Shown here piece by piece: positions 44,668-53,724 of a DNA stretch of 64,000 nt. Below the pieces are notes generated by a model, which was not told the DNA's origin, did no database searches, and saw only the letters and a list, made by a program, of their open reading frames with translations. A program made the position numbers and the translations under genes. This DNA comes from Pseudomonadota bacterium (GTDB taxonomy: Bacteria; Pseudomonadota; Gammaproteobacteria; Steroidobacterales; Steroidobacteraceae): positions 1 to 64,000 of the forward strand of contig JAKBCE010000017.1 of NCBI GenBank assembly GCA_021808195.1, written 5' to 3'. Positions within the stretch are counted from its first letter, which is position 1. Each line of letters starts with the position of its first letter.

Positions 44668-45310
44668 GTTCGTCGCCTATCCCGCTGACAGGGCGAGCGC
44701 CTCAGCCGCCGGTCGGCAGGTCAACCCCGTAGACCGGCGCAACCCGAATGCGAGCCCGGTTTTGCCCCCTTGCCGATGATGGCCTGGGACGAACTCGTTG
44801 ATATGAGGGACGAACTCGTTGTTTGACACTTCCCGTCGCGGCACCTGGAAGTATTTCATAGGCGCATGGTCCCCCTTGAAATTCAAGCAACCGCCGAACG
44901 TGTTCGTCGCTTATTGCTGCGTGTGGCCAAACGACTCTTGCGGGCATACCCAGGCGATGAGCAGAACAGCCCCGGGGCGGCGCGTCCCGAGAACGTCGGG
45001 CCGCACGAGTGTAGAGCCGTGCTGGCGCCGCGACAACGGCATCAATGCCGACAAGAACCGGCCGGTTCGCTGCCGGATCGCACCGAACACGGTCACCCCG
45101 GTGTGGTTGGGGCGCGCTCCGCACGCGAGACGAGGAGCGGCTCGGCGTGCCGGCTCGGGGCGCGGCGAGCTCTGCCGCCCGATCAGCCTGGACCGAGGCG
45201 TTGCAGGTGCCCCCGAGGTTTACGCGGTGCACAGCCGTGTACCGGGGTTCGTTCAAGCTCGCGGTCGCGCTTGAGCGCCTCCGTGAACCATCCAGCCCTC
45301 TGAGGTCGCA
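44668..45310. other. Intergenic before the methyltransferase gene
   Basis: About 640 bases without a supported gene, apart from the direct repeat listed. Frames such as one opening MFDTSRRGTWKYFIGAWSP on the plus strand lack known motifs and decay into Arg/Gly/Pro-rich text. The promoter of the methyltransferase gene should be here. Confidence 0.4.
44786..44821. repeat. Two 15-bp direct repeats, 21-bp period
   Basis: GGGACGAACTCGTTG occurs at 44786-44800 and again at 44807-44821 with a six-base spacer. The 21-base period equals two helical turns, so both copies face the same side of the DNA. This would suit a LytTR-type regulator, which binds direct repeats with about two turns spacing, and such a regulator is encoded just beside it. 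Binding is inferred. Confidence 0.5.
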
Positions 45311-46231
45311 ATGAACGGAACACTCATCGTGGTCGGTACCGGCATGACGGCCATTAGTCAGCTCACGCGCGAGGCCGAATACTGTCTGAGCGTCGCCGAG
45401 CGGGTCTTCTATCTCGTGATCGATCCGCATACCGAGGCATTTATCAGGCACCTGAACCCGTCGGCGCAATGCCTGACGCCGCATTATGAATATGGGACGG
45501 GCAAGCCGCGTTTGCGCGCGTACCAGGACATGGTCGAGGCCATCCTGCACCCGGTTCGTCACGGCTCGACGGTCTGCGCGGCATTTTACGGACATCCCGG
45601 CGTTTTCGTTTACCCCTCACATGAGGCCATCGTGCAGGCCCGCCGCGAGGGTCACTACGCCAAGATGTTGCCCGGTATCTCCAGTGAGGACATGCTGATC
45701 GCCGATCTGGGCGTCGATCCAGCGATGCCCGGCCTGCAGACCTACGAGGCCACGGGCTTCGTACTGCTCAAACCTTGCATCGACACACGCATTCCGTTGA
45801 TTCTCTGGCAAGTCGGGGTGGTCGGCGCCCTCACCGCCGAGCCCCGGGCCGCGCCGCAGCACCTTGCTGCGTTGCTCGATGCGCTGCTGGTGAGCTATCC
45901 GCCCGATCACGAAGTCATCGTGTATCAGGCATCGGGATATGACAATGTCGCTCCGGTGCTCGCGGTGACCGCGCTTGCCCATCTGCCCGAGCATGACCTG
46001 AACGCCCTGAGCACCTTGTATGTGCCGCCCCTTGTGCCGGCGGCACCGGACTCCTCGCGCGCCGCTCGGCTGGGAATCCGCCTCACCGAGCTGTCCATTT
46101 CCCAACATCCCGGTACGGCCCGGACTCCCGGCCAAGCCTACGGCATCACCGATCCGGAAAACGCCGAATGGGTAGAGCATCCGGACCGCTCTCCCCCGCA
46201 GCCCCACAAGACTCTGAGCTGCTCCCGTTGA
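45311..46231 (+). CDS. Borosin-type peptide N-methyltransferase homologue
   Basis: A 306-residue protein of the tetrapyrrole (SAM) methylase fold. It opens GTLIVVGTGMTAISQLTREA and carries AAFYGHPGVFVYPSHEAIVQ, AKMLPGISSEDMLIADLGVD and LILWQVGVVGALT. This set resembles the alpha-N-methyltransferases of borosin RiPPs (fungal OphMA, bacterial split enzymes such as SonM) more than cobalamin or sirohaem enzymes. Tyr59/Tyr61, Arg67, Tyr71 and Tyr93 lie where the catalytic Tyr-Arg-Tyr set is expected. Unlike the fungal enzymes, no hydrophobic core peptide is fused at the C-terminus, so it would act on a separate substrate. A 48-codon gene follows 129 bases on. Uroporphyrin-type methylases are the alternative. 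Confidence 0.8.
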   Translation: MNGTLIVVGTGMTAISQLTREAEYCLSVAERVFYLVIDPHTEAFIRHLNPSAQCLTPHYEYGTGKPRLRAYQDMVEAILHPVRHGSTVCAAFYGHPGVFVYPSHEAIVQARREGHYAKMLPGISSEDMLIADLGVDPAMPGLQTYEATGFVLLKPCIDTRIPLILWQVGVVGALTAEPRAAPQHLAALLDALLVSYPPDHEVIVYQASGYDNVAPVLAVTALAHLPEHDLNALSTLYVPPLVPAAPDSSRAARLGIRLTELSISQHPGTARTPGQAYGITDPENAEWVEHPDRSPPQPHKTLSCSR

Positions 46232-46360
46232 ACGCCGGGACTCGGTGCGGACCGGTCCGTCGTGCTCGGCACAACGCTCAACGGTGGCGGGCCTTTGTCG
46301 TTTCACCCACAGCTTGCAGGACCCCGCATCCTCCGCTTCGAATCTCCAGGAGAGCGCATC

Positions 46361-46507
46361 ATGAACCCACGCCAGATTCCCCTCGACATTGAACTCGGCG
46401 CCTTCGGACGCGTGATCTACCGCAGCGCCCGGCGTGGCGGCCTACTGCGTGCCAACGACACCACGCTCTGGCCGGCAACCCGTATCACCGTGGTGCTGAT
46501 CTTTTAG
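46361..46507 (+). CDS. 48-residue peptide, candidate borosin precursor
   Basis: AGGAGAG lies eight bases before ATG 46361, an excellent ribosome-binding site. The product begins MNPRQIPLDIELGAFGRVIY, has a basic middle (RSARRGG) and ends TRITVVLIF. The last seven residues are all beta-branched or hydrophobic, the kind of tail that borosin enzymes N-methylate on the backbone. It is the first gene after the methyltransferase. It is shorter than described split-borosin precursors, which carry a helical binding domain of about 60 residues, and no such domain is visible. It may be a new precursor type, a truncated one, or an unrelated small protein. Confidence 0.6.
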   Translation: MNPRQIPLDIELGAFGRVIYRSARRGGLLRANDTTLWPATRITVVLIF

Positions 46508-47450
46508 GGCGAACGACCCCTCCCGGAACTCGAACGCGGCCGCCATCACGCACTGGGTTCGACCCCCTGCCACCGCCGGCGCGCAGAGCCGCGCACGGGT
46601 GGTCGTCCATTGCTTGTACCTTGTGCACAACAGATGAACCGAAGAGCTTATAGCGCCCTCAAGCAAGACGTTGTCAGACGACAACAGCCGATCTCAACCG
46701 TGGCAAAGCCGCAATCGGCATCGGGTCGCAGTCCGCATGCCGCGATGCCTCGCGCGTCGGTACGTTAGCGATCGGCCCAGGACCAGCCCGTTGCTGCAGC
46801 GCCGCAGAACACTCTGTCGTTGGCCCGCGCAGGCGATGTCCGGGTACGATCACACTCGCGGCGCGGCTCGCGCGCACCGACAGGCACGATCTGGGCCAGC
46901 CCTTTCGCAGTTCCATTCGATCGCGGGTACATCCGCCATCGCATGGATTCAAACACGTGACAAGAACGCCGCAGAGGGCCTCTTATCCCACTGCCGTGAC
47001 CTTCGCGCAGGCCGCAACGCTGGATCGTGCCCGTCGCCCGCGCTCTGCCGCTTGAGCCGAGCGCAAGGACCCGCGGATGCGCTCAACGATCGCCAAGCCT
47101 GCCCGTCCGCGTCGGCACGGCAGAGCGCACGGGTAGAATTCTCTAGGCAGCCCTGCCTTTGTGCGGTAAAGTTTCAGTTGACCGACTATTTTGAAAATAA
47201 TGCAGTGCAATCGCTTGGGACGGGGGATCCGTGAACGCGTACGGCGCAACCACCTGACTGTCAACGGCTCGTCGAACTTCGAATGGGTCCGTGCAGAGAC
47301 TGACGCACAACCACACAAGTGGTGAAACGACTTGCGTCCGACGGACGGATGAATCCAACGGCACGTTGTCCCACCTTACATTGACCTGCACCCGTAAGAC
47401 ACACCGCACCGAACCTCACCCGATCCACCGTCGAAGCGAGTCATATCCGT
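46508..47450. other. Intergenic, about 940 bases, no gene supported
   Basis: Frames are short or rich in Arg/Ser and show no motif. An ATG at 46634 opens MNRRAYSALKQDVVRR but the frame soon loses any pattern. The segment 47150-47330 is richer in A and T than its surroundings and may hold the promoter of the acyltransferase gene. I see no RNA gene. Confidence 0.4.
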
Positions 47451-48443
47451 ATGAGTGATTGCGATCACGTGGTCGAGCCCACCTTCATCGCACGCTGGAA
47501 GCGTCTGTTGGCACCTCGCTACTGGGGAGTCTGGATCCTCCTCGGGATGCTCCGCCTGCTGGTATTACTGCCGTATCGAATACAGCTCGCCTGGGGACGT
47601 GCCCTGGGCTCATTGCTGAGGCATCTGCCCGTGCGTTATGTGCGGATCGCCCAAACGAACATCGACATGTGTCTTGCCGAACTATCGCCCAGCGAGCGCA
47701 AACAAGTCCTCGATCGGCATTTTCAGAGTCTCGGCATTTCCGCGCTCGAGATCGCCCTGGCCTGGTGGGGGGATGGTCAGCGGATCCGCAAACTGGCGCA
47801 CATCGAAGGCTGCGAGCATGTCAAAGCGGCCCTTGCGCAGGGGCGCGGGGCGATCTTGCTGACGGCGCACTTCACACCCCTCGAGATAGGTGGCCGCATC
47901 CTCTCTGAAGCCTTCCCCATCAACGTGCTGTACCGCCCGGCCAAGAACGAAGTGCTCGCACATCTGCAGTGCCGGCTGCGCAGTCGCAATGGGGCGCGTT
48001 CCATCCGTTGCGATGACATTCGGCCCATGGTCGCGGCGCTGCGAAACAATGAATGCGTATGGTTTGCACCCGATCAATGCTACCGAAAAAAGGGGGCGGA
48101 GATGGTGCCGCTCTTTGGTGTACCCGCCGCCACGAACACCGCGACTTCGCGTATTGCGCGCATGACGGGCGCGGCGGTCCTGCCGTATTTTGTCGAGCGC
48201 CTGCCCGGCAGCCGCGGCTATCGGATCGTCATCCACCCGCCCCTGCAGAATTTCCCCAGCGATTCACCCGCTGCCGATGCCGCGCAGTTTCATCGGTTGA
48301 TCGAAGCGCAAGTTCAGGCGGTTCCCGAGCAGTATCTGTGGATACATCGGCGCTTCAAGGGCATGAGCCCCGATTACCCCGACTACTACAAGAAATCACT
48401 CAAGTGCGCCACGGCCACGCCGAATGCCAGCGCCATTTCATGA
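47451..48443 (+). CDS. Lipid A acyltransferase-like protein (LpxL/HtrB family)
   Basis: A 330-residue protein of the Kdo2-lipid A lauroyl/myristoyl acyltransferase family. It has an N-terminal membrane anchor (WGVWILLGMLRLLVLLPY), the catalytic HX4E box in LLTAHFTPLEIGGRIL, RPAKNEVLAHL and PDQCYRKKGAEMVPLFGVPA, and the C-terminal YLWIHRRFKGMSPDYP. It would acylate lipid A at the cytoplasmic face of the inner membrane. It confirms a Gram-negative envelope. Which chain it adds cannot be told. The start is ATG 47451. Confidence 0.92.
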   Translation: MSDCDHVVEPTFIARWKRLLAPRYWGVWILLGMLRLLVLLPYRIQLAWGRALGSLLRHLPVRYVRIAQTNIDMCLAELSPSERKQVLDRHFQSLGISALEIALAWWGDGQRIRKLAHIEGCEHVKAALAQGRGAILLTAHFTPLEIGGRILSEAFPINVLYRPAKNEVLAHLQCRLRSRNGARSIRCDDIRPMVAALRNNECVWFAPDQCYRKKGAEMVPLFGVPAATNTATSRIARMTGAAVLPYFVERLPGSRGYRIVIHPPLQNFPSDSPAADAAQFHRLIEAQVQAVPEQYLWIHRRFKGMSPDYPDYYKKSLKCATATPNASAIS

Positions 48444-48569
48444 TGCGGCGACATGCCCGAGGGAGCATCCGCTCCCTGCGCAGCCGTCACGAGGGTACGC
48501 AGCGCCAGAACCGGGAGTGTCTTAGGGTCTGTCCGCCTGTGTCGCTGCGGGCACAGGCGAATGGTCCGT

Positions 48570-51170
48570 TCAACATTGCATGCCACGCTTCCTGACCGAC
48601 AGCCCCACCAGGGCGAGGCCGAGCAGCATCAGCGCCAACGTCCCGGGCTCCGGCACGCTGCCCGTGCCGCCCACTGTCCCCGCGAAAGGATCCAGCGCAC
48701 CTCCGCCACCGAGCTGGTAAGTGCCCCCGAGCAGGTAGGCATTGCGCGGGTCGTTGACGTTGTAATAGAGCGTCACTCCTGAGGAGGCGAGAAGATCACT
48801 CAGCTGGCTGCTGCCGCCTTGAAGATCGAGGTAATCGACGTACAGCGCGTTGCCCGACCCGGCGCTCAGGTCCAGACGATTTCCGGCTGATAGCGACAGC
48901 GTTCCCCAGGCGAAGTTATTCGCAAATCCGGAATCGGCGAGACCCGCCAGCGCGGCATCGTGAGCGGTACCCGAGGATCCGGAAAACTCCAGAGTCGATA
49001 GGGCTGTATTCCAGAGTGAATATTGCGTACTGTCATTGACAAAGTTGTTCAACACGTCGAATACATCGGTCGCACCGCCTTGCAGATATCCGCTCGAACC
49101 GATGTTCAGACTGGAAAACACCTGAGTCGATGGGTCGCTGAGATAAGCGCCGTTGTTCGTGAATGTGCCGCTCCAAGTCACGTTGGCGTTCGTCACGCGC
49201 ACCGCTGCGCCGCTGTCGACCGTGACGTTGCCGCCGAGCCGCGCACCGTTGCCGAGATCCAGCTCACCGCCGCTCACCGTCGTACCATCGGCCAGCGTCC
49301 CAGTGCCATCGAACACCAGCTTTCCTGCCGAGACCGTCATGCTCTGGGCAAACGCGCCGCCGTCACCGGACACCGTCCAGGTGCTCGATCCGCTCTTGTC
49401 AAAATGACTGAACCCTTGGTATTGCCCGCCGACCGACAGACCGCTGAGTGAGAACCCATTGCCCGCTGCGGCATTACGATTGCCCCCCAAGGCGAGCGTG
49501 TTGTCCCCCTGGCTCACGACCGCACCGTCGATCTGCGAACCCGCCTCGAGCGTGAGAGTGTTTCCGTTGCCTTGCAAGCGCACGGCATCGGCGCTCGGCC
49601 CGGTGCCGCCATCGGCTCGTCCGCCGGCGATCATGCCGCTGTTGATGATGCTCGCCCCACCGTGGGCCAGAACACCGGCCCCGCCTGCACCTCCGGCGCC
49701 GAACGCACCGCCCGATCCACTTGCACCATCGACCCCATCCGCGCCGTCCTCGGCCGCGATGACGGTATTGGCCGGGCAAGTGACCAGCGTAGGATCGCAG
49801 CCGTAGTAGGCGGTACCGCCGTCGGTGCCACCGCCGCCGCCCCCCCCGCTGCCACCGTCACCGCCCGTTCCACCGGCGCCCTGATTGCCGCCATTGCCAC
49901 CGGTAATGGATCCGCTGTTCACCAGCGTCGCATTTTGCAGGGAAACACCCGATCCGCCATCTCCGCCATCCCCCCCATTGCCACCGTTGCCCCCCGTTGC
50001 GCCGATTCCCCCCGCGCCGCCGTTGGCTGGAGTGCTTTGCACCTGTACCACCGACAACAAATGCGGATTACCGGGAGAACCGTAGGGGATGAACAGGTGC
50101 GTTGGCGGACTGACGCCGGCGAGGCCCCGACCGCCCGCGCCACCGTCACCGCCGGACCCGCCATTGCCACCGCTGCCACCGTCACCGCCATCACCGCCAA
50201 CGATCGTGCCCCCGTTGATCAGCATCCCACCGCTTAACGATGCGCCACTTCCCCCGAGCCCGCCGTTCGATCCGTTTCCTCCCACCCCGGCAATCCCACC
50301 GGGGCCGCCCTGCGCACCGGCATATGCCGATGGATAAGGATTCGAATACGCACTCGTCGCATCGGCCGCGCTGACGGAGACACTGAAGCCGCCCTTGCCG
50401 CCATCGCCGCCGTTGCCTCCGCCGCCACCTGAGCCGCCGTTCCCGCCGCTGAGCGATCCCTCGTTCGACACCGTGCCCGCGGTGCCGAGCACGCCATCCC
50501 CGCCCGCTCCGCCGGCACTCCCCGCAGCGCCGGTCCCACCGGCGCCACCCAGATTTCCAGGAAAGCCCGCATCCCCACCGACTCCGCCTGCCCCGCCGCT
50601 GCCGCCGTCGCCACCGGCGCCGCCCTGACCCCCGCTGGCCTGCCCGGAAATCGACGCCCCGCCGCCCGCAATGACGAGCCCAGCGCCCGCGTTGGCGCCG
50701 CCGGCGGCAAGGCCTCCGCTGCCACCCGGTCCACCGAGACCCCCAGCGCTGAAGTCGATCGGCGCGCCATATGCGTTGAACAGGTTCCCCTCGCCACCGG
50801 CGCCGCCCTGACCGCCATCACCACCGCCTCCACCCTGCCCGCCATTGCCGCCGGCGAGATTAACCAGCGAAGCCGAGCCACTCGACAGGGCATACCCGAA
50901 TCCGCCGTACGTCCCCGGCAAACCGTTATCCCCAGTCACCCCCCCGGCACCCGGTCCGCCGGGCGCCGTCCCGTCCACCCCGTCAGTCCCGACAGCACCC
51001 TGAGTTCCATTGGTCCCATTCGGTCCGGACCCTGACGTTCCACCGGCCCAGGCCTGCGGCATCATCAGACACAGGGCCGCGACTGCCGCCCAGAGCGCGC
51101 CGGCGGGCGGGCGCAACGCCGGGCGACAGCGCCGCAGATGCACAGACTTCCGATGGAATTTCAGCTTCAT
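48570..51170 (-). CDS. Glycine-rich PEP-CTERM surface protein
   Basis: An 866-residue protein from ATG 51170. A signal peptide (ALWAAVAALCLMMPQAWAGG) is followed by a very long Gly-Gly-x / Gly-x-Gly region at about residues 40-500, with autotransporter-like inserts such as NSGSITGGNGG and NEGSLSGGNGG. The region at about 500-830 is beta-helix-like and contains GGELDLGNGARLGGNVTVDS. The C-terminus is SVPEPGTLALMLLGLALVG followed by a basic end, the PEP-CTERM sorting signal cut by exosortase. It is probably exported to the outer surface or matrix. No exosortase is in the window. The high glycine content makes long antisense proline-rich frames that are not genes. Confidence 0.88.
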   Translation of the reverse strand: MKLKFHRKSVHLRRCRPALRPPAGALWAAVAALCLMMPQAWAGGTSGSGPNGTNGTQGAVGTDGVDGTAPGGPGAGGVTGDNGLPGTYGGFGYALSSGSASLVNLAGGNGGQGGGGGDGGQGGAGGEGNLFNAYGAPIDFSAGGLGGPGGSGGLAAGGANAGAGLVIAGGGASISGQASGGQGGAGGDGGSGGAGGVGGDAGFPGNLGGAGGTGAAGSAGGAGGDGVLGTAGTVSNEGSLSGGNGGSGGGGGNGGDGGKGGFSVSVSAADATSAYSNPYPSAYAGAQGGPGGIAGVGGNGSNGGLGGSGASLSGGMLINGGTIVGGDGGDGGSGGNGGSGGDGGAGGRGLAGVSPPTHLFIPYGSPGNPHLLSVVQVQSTPANGGAGGIGATGGNGGNGGDGGDGGSGVSLQNATLVNSGSITGGNGGNQGAGGTGGDGGSGGGGGGGTDGGTAYYGCDPTLVTCPANTVIAAEDGADGVDGASGSGGAFGAGGAGGAGVLAHGGASIINSGMIAGGRADGGTGPSADAVRLQGNGNTLTLEAGSQIDGAVVSQGDNTLALGGNRNAAAGNGFSLSGLSVGGQYQGFSHFDKSGSSTWTVSGDGGAFAQSMTVSAGKLVFDGTGTLADGTTVSGGELDLGNGARLGGNVTVDSGAAVRVTNANVTWSGTFTNNGAYLSDPSTQVFSSLNIGSSGYLQGGATDVFDVLNNFVNDSTQYSLWNTALSTLEFSGSSGTAHDAALAGLADSGFANNFAWGTLSLSAGNRLDLSAGSGNALYVDYLDLQGGSSQLSDLLASSGVTLYYNVNDPRNAYLLGGTYQLGGGGALDPFAGTVGGTGSVPEPGTLALMLLGLALVGLSVRKRGMQC

Positions 51171-51981
51171 TGTGGAAACCCCGGTGTGTTTCAAAGACAA
51201 GCTCACAGTCCTGCGGCCGAACCGCCGCACATGCCGCGAGCGGTGCCGTCTTCACTCGAGCAATTCACGTTCCAGACCGGCCTTGGGTCTCATCATTCAA
51301 GGGCTTCACCGCCAGAACGCGTCGTTTTTCCTTAAGTTCTTGTTTCGATCTGTCAGAGATACCGACGCGCCGATTTCCTCCCCAAGGATGCTTGCTCGTC
51401 CGATCCTCTTCGTCGTCTCGAGCAGAGCGGCAACTGCGATCCGAGCCGCATCCCTTGATTCGTCGGCCTTAAGTTCCGGCCGACCCGCGGTGCCGAACGC
51501 CAATCCGATCGCCCGGTCTGCGCACACTCGGCGCTCATTTCTCTGTGATGCAGCGACCCGAAACATCACGCCGGTTCCGCCCGAGCCCGGTAGCACTCTG
51601 CAATCCCAGCCGGTACGCCGAGGCAGTGGGAGGGTTGACTCGCTCATTCGCCGAACGCTCTATGGCGGCGCACCTGTCCTCGGCGCGGCCAACGCCGGCA
51701 TCATGGTGTGCCGACGGGCACGCGCGGCAGAGCTGAGACGCTCTTGATTGATTGGCGCTGCACTGTGCCCCGAGAGACCGTAGAGCGCCGGGTGAGAGGT
51801 TGCATCGAGGAACGACCCGTCGATGGCGGATGTGCCCGGCGGAGATGCGCTATGCCGCAGGCCTGCCGACACCAACGCATCGAACTCGAGCCCACTTCGC
51901 GCAACCGCCGGCACCCTGGCCTCCCCTGCGATCAGCGCGTCCCTTCGGATATTGCTCGCAGATCCGATCCCCGAGATCGCC
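51171..51981. other. Intergenic, at most one doubtful small gene
   Basis: About 810 bases. The only frame that looks protein-like is on the minus strand at 51306-51647 (113 codons, containing AIGLAFGTAG and ALLETTKRIGRASILGEEIG), but it has no clear ribosome-binding site or known family. It may be a remnant. The promoter of the PEP-CTERM gene should lie near 51200. Confidence 0.35.
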
Positions 51982-52539
51982 TCAGGGAAGCTGCGGCAGT
52001 GCCTTCGGCCGCGGACCGCCCGGTCCGAGCGGTGGCCATCGCTTGCTGAAGGAGTTAACGATGTTGCCCGCCAGAAGCCGCAGCATCCGAGGATCGAGAT
52101 GATCCAGGTTCATGACGTTCAGATACGTCAGAACACCCTCAGCGTGAAGCAGCATCATGGCCAATTGGGTCGTTTTGCCGGGCCGAAATGCCGGCGGGTT
52201 GCCCTGCATCAGGTGCCCCACCGCGGCAAGTATTGGCTCGAAATAGGCGTGCGCAACCCCAATACTCCAGCCATTCGGATCCTTCCGGTTGTTAACCGTT
52301 TGTGCCGCGTACACAAAAATTCTCATCATCGGCCAGGGACTGCCATGCAGCAGGTAGCCATCTTTCTTCAACGCTCCGGTCAGGGCCAATGACAGATCAT
52401 GCGCCATCGGGGCATTACTGCAAATCACGGTGACTTGCACGGAAAATGGCAATGCCGGTGAGGGTGCGGGTGCTCCGCTAGCGTTCATCAGCGTGCACGC
52501 CAGCAGAGCCCCCGCAGCGAACCTGATTCTTGTTCTCAA
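51982..52539 (-). CDS. Secreted protein of unknown function
   Basis: A 185-residue protein. I prefer TTG 52539, which has GGAG eight bases upstream and opens directly with a signal peptide, RIRFAAGALLACTLMNASGA. The mature part has VQVTVICSNAPMAHDLSLAL, RIFVYAAQTVNNRKDPNGWS and a helical end. I do not recognise a family; the single Cys and alternating strands suggest a small alpha/beta periplasmic protein. It is on the same strand as the PEP-CTERM gene but 810 bases upstream of it. Confidence 0.7.
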   Translation of the reverse strand: MRTRIRFAAGALLACTLMNASGAPAPSPALPFSVQVTVICSNAPMAHDLSLALTGALKKDGYLLHGSPWPMMRIFVYAAQTVNNRKDPNGWSIGVAHAYFEPILAAVGHLMQGNPPAFRPGKTTQLAMMLLHAEGVLTYLNVMNLDHLDPRMLRLLAGNIVNSFSKRWPPLGPGGPRPKALPQLP

Positions 52540-52837
52540 AACAGTCGCTCCGTTGTTCTTTGCCCGCAAATCACACCGACTCTTTTCACCATTCGCCGCT
52601 GCGCAGCGAGCGCGAACTCGAGCGGCCACATTTAGCCAGTTCCTCGACCGCTCGAAAGGCAAACGCCCGCCGGCTCACCACACCACAAATTCCCGAATCG
52701 CGACACTCTGGCCGATCACCACCGCTCGGCGGAGGCGAGATTCTGCATCGCCCCGCTTATTCCCACTGCGATACGCAGCCTCATGCGTCCACCCTCACTC
52801 CCAGATGGGAACACGGTGACAGTGAGGAAATCCCGGC

Positions 52838-53272
52838 TTACAGATCCGCAGTATCCCCCGGCTGGCGTGCGCGATGCTGCGTGCCCAGGCCCGCCGTGAT
52901 GAACACTGCCGTTGCCGCGCCTTGCACATCCGCGGTGTGCCAAGTGCCTGGGGGGTTGATCGCATATTCTCCTGGACCTAAGCAGATCCGGCCGCGCGTG
53001 CCGTCCAGGTGCGCCTGATGCAATGTGATATGGCCCGCGACACACAAGACCACCTCGCTGCCTGCGGGGTGCATTTCCCACATGTCCCAGGGCCGATCGA
53101 AACTGAACTGACTGACCAACCACCCATTACGACCATCCGCGTGATGGCGTTGAACGTAGGATTCGTACCACGCCAGGGAACCGGTGAATTCCGGCTGGAC
53201 AACCGCGCTCGCCCCGAGACCCAAATGGATGGGGCGTTCATCGATTCGGTAACTGCTCATTGGTGCGCTCAT
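52838..53272 (-). CDS. Cupin-domain protein
   Basis: About 144 residues from ATG 53272, with ATG 53260 and TTG 53281 as alternatives. It is a small single-domain cupin. MWEMHPAGSEVVLCVAGHIT and PGEYAINPPGTWHTADV are the two cupin motifs with His/Glu metal ligands partly replaced. Small cupins of this type are often enzymes or sensors with unknown ligands. No clear operon partner is visible. Confidence 0.78.
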   Translation of the reverse strand: MSAPMSSYRIDERPIHLGLGASAVVQPEFTGSLAWYESYVQRHHADGRNGWLVSQFSFDRPWDMWEMHPAGSEVVLCVAGHITLHQAHLDGTRGRICLGPGEYAINPPGTWHTADVQGAATAVFITAGLGTQHRARQPGDTADL

Positions 53273-53724
53273 CTGGCCCAATGAAATTGATCACGCCGCA
53301 GTGTGCAGTCTGCGCCGGACAGGTGCGAAAGACAACCGATGAACCGCCGGGGATTCCCCCGGTGATGAAGCACCCTGGCGCATTGGCATCGATACCGATG
53401 CGCTCGAGTGGCTGTTCCCGGAACCACCACGACATGCGTGAGCGGATCCTCTTTTCCTACGCCCTCCCTGGCAGAGAACGGCTGGGTCGAATCCGTTACA
53501 GCCTGTTGAACGCTTCCACTGTGTTGATGCTGCCAGGCCCCGCATCCATGTCATTCCCGTACGTCGTGCTCCACAGTTGCGACCGGCCATGCGAGCGGGG
53601 CAGCGAGGTGCAGGCATAGATCCTCGAGTTCACGGCTCTTGAGCGTCGCCGGGGAACACACCTGCGCTTGAAATGACACCGAAACGTGGGAGACACTTCA
53701 GTGTATGGATCTCGCCGCATTGAT
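53273..53724. other. Intergenic before the MFS gene
   Basis: About 450 bases between the divergent cupin and MFS genes. Short frames on both strands have no motif or start signal. Promoters for both genes should be here. Confidence 0.4.

Noticed and set aside
44702..45595. 297-codon minus-strand frame before and over the methyltransferase start
   Set aside because: It overlaps the clear methyltransferase coding sequence in antisense and has no motif.
49459..50628. Proline-rich plus-strand frames (PPSPPxPP repeats)
   Set aside because: They are the complement of the Gly-rich codons of the PEP-CTERM gene, not genes.
49600..51050. CRISPR-like periodic repeats
   Set aside because: The periodicity comes from Gly-Gly codons; there are no equal-length repeats with unique spacers and no cas genes.
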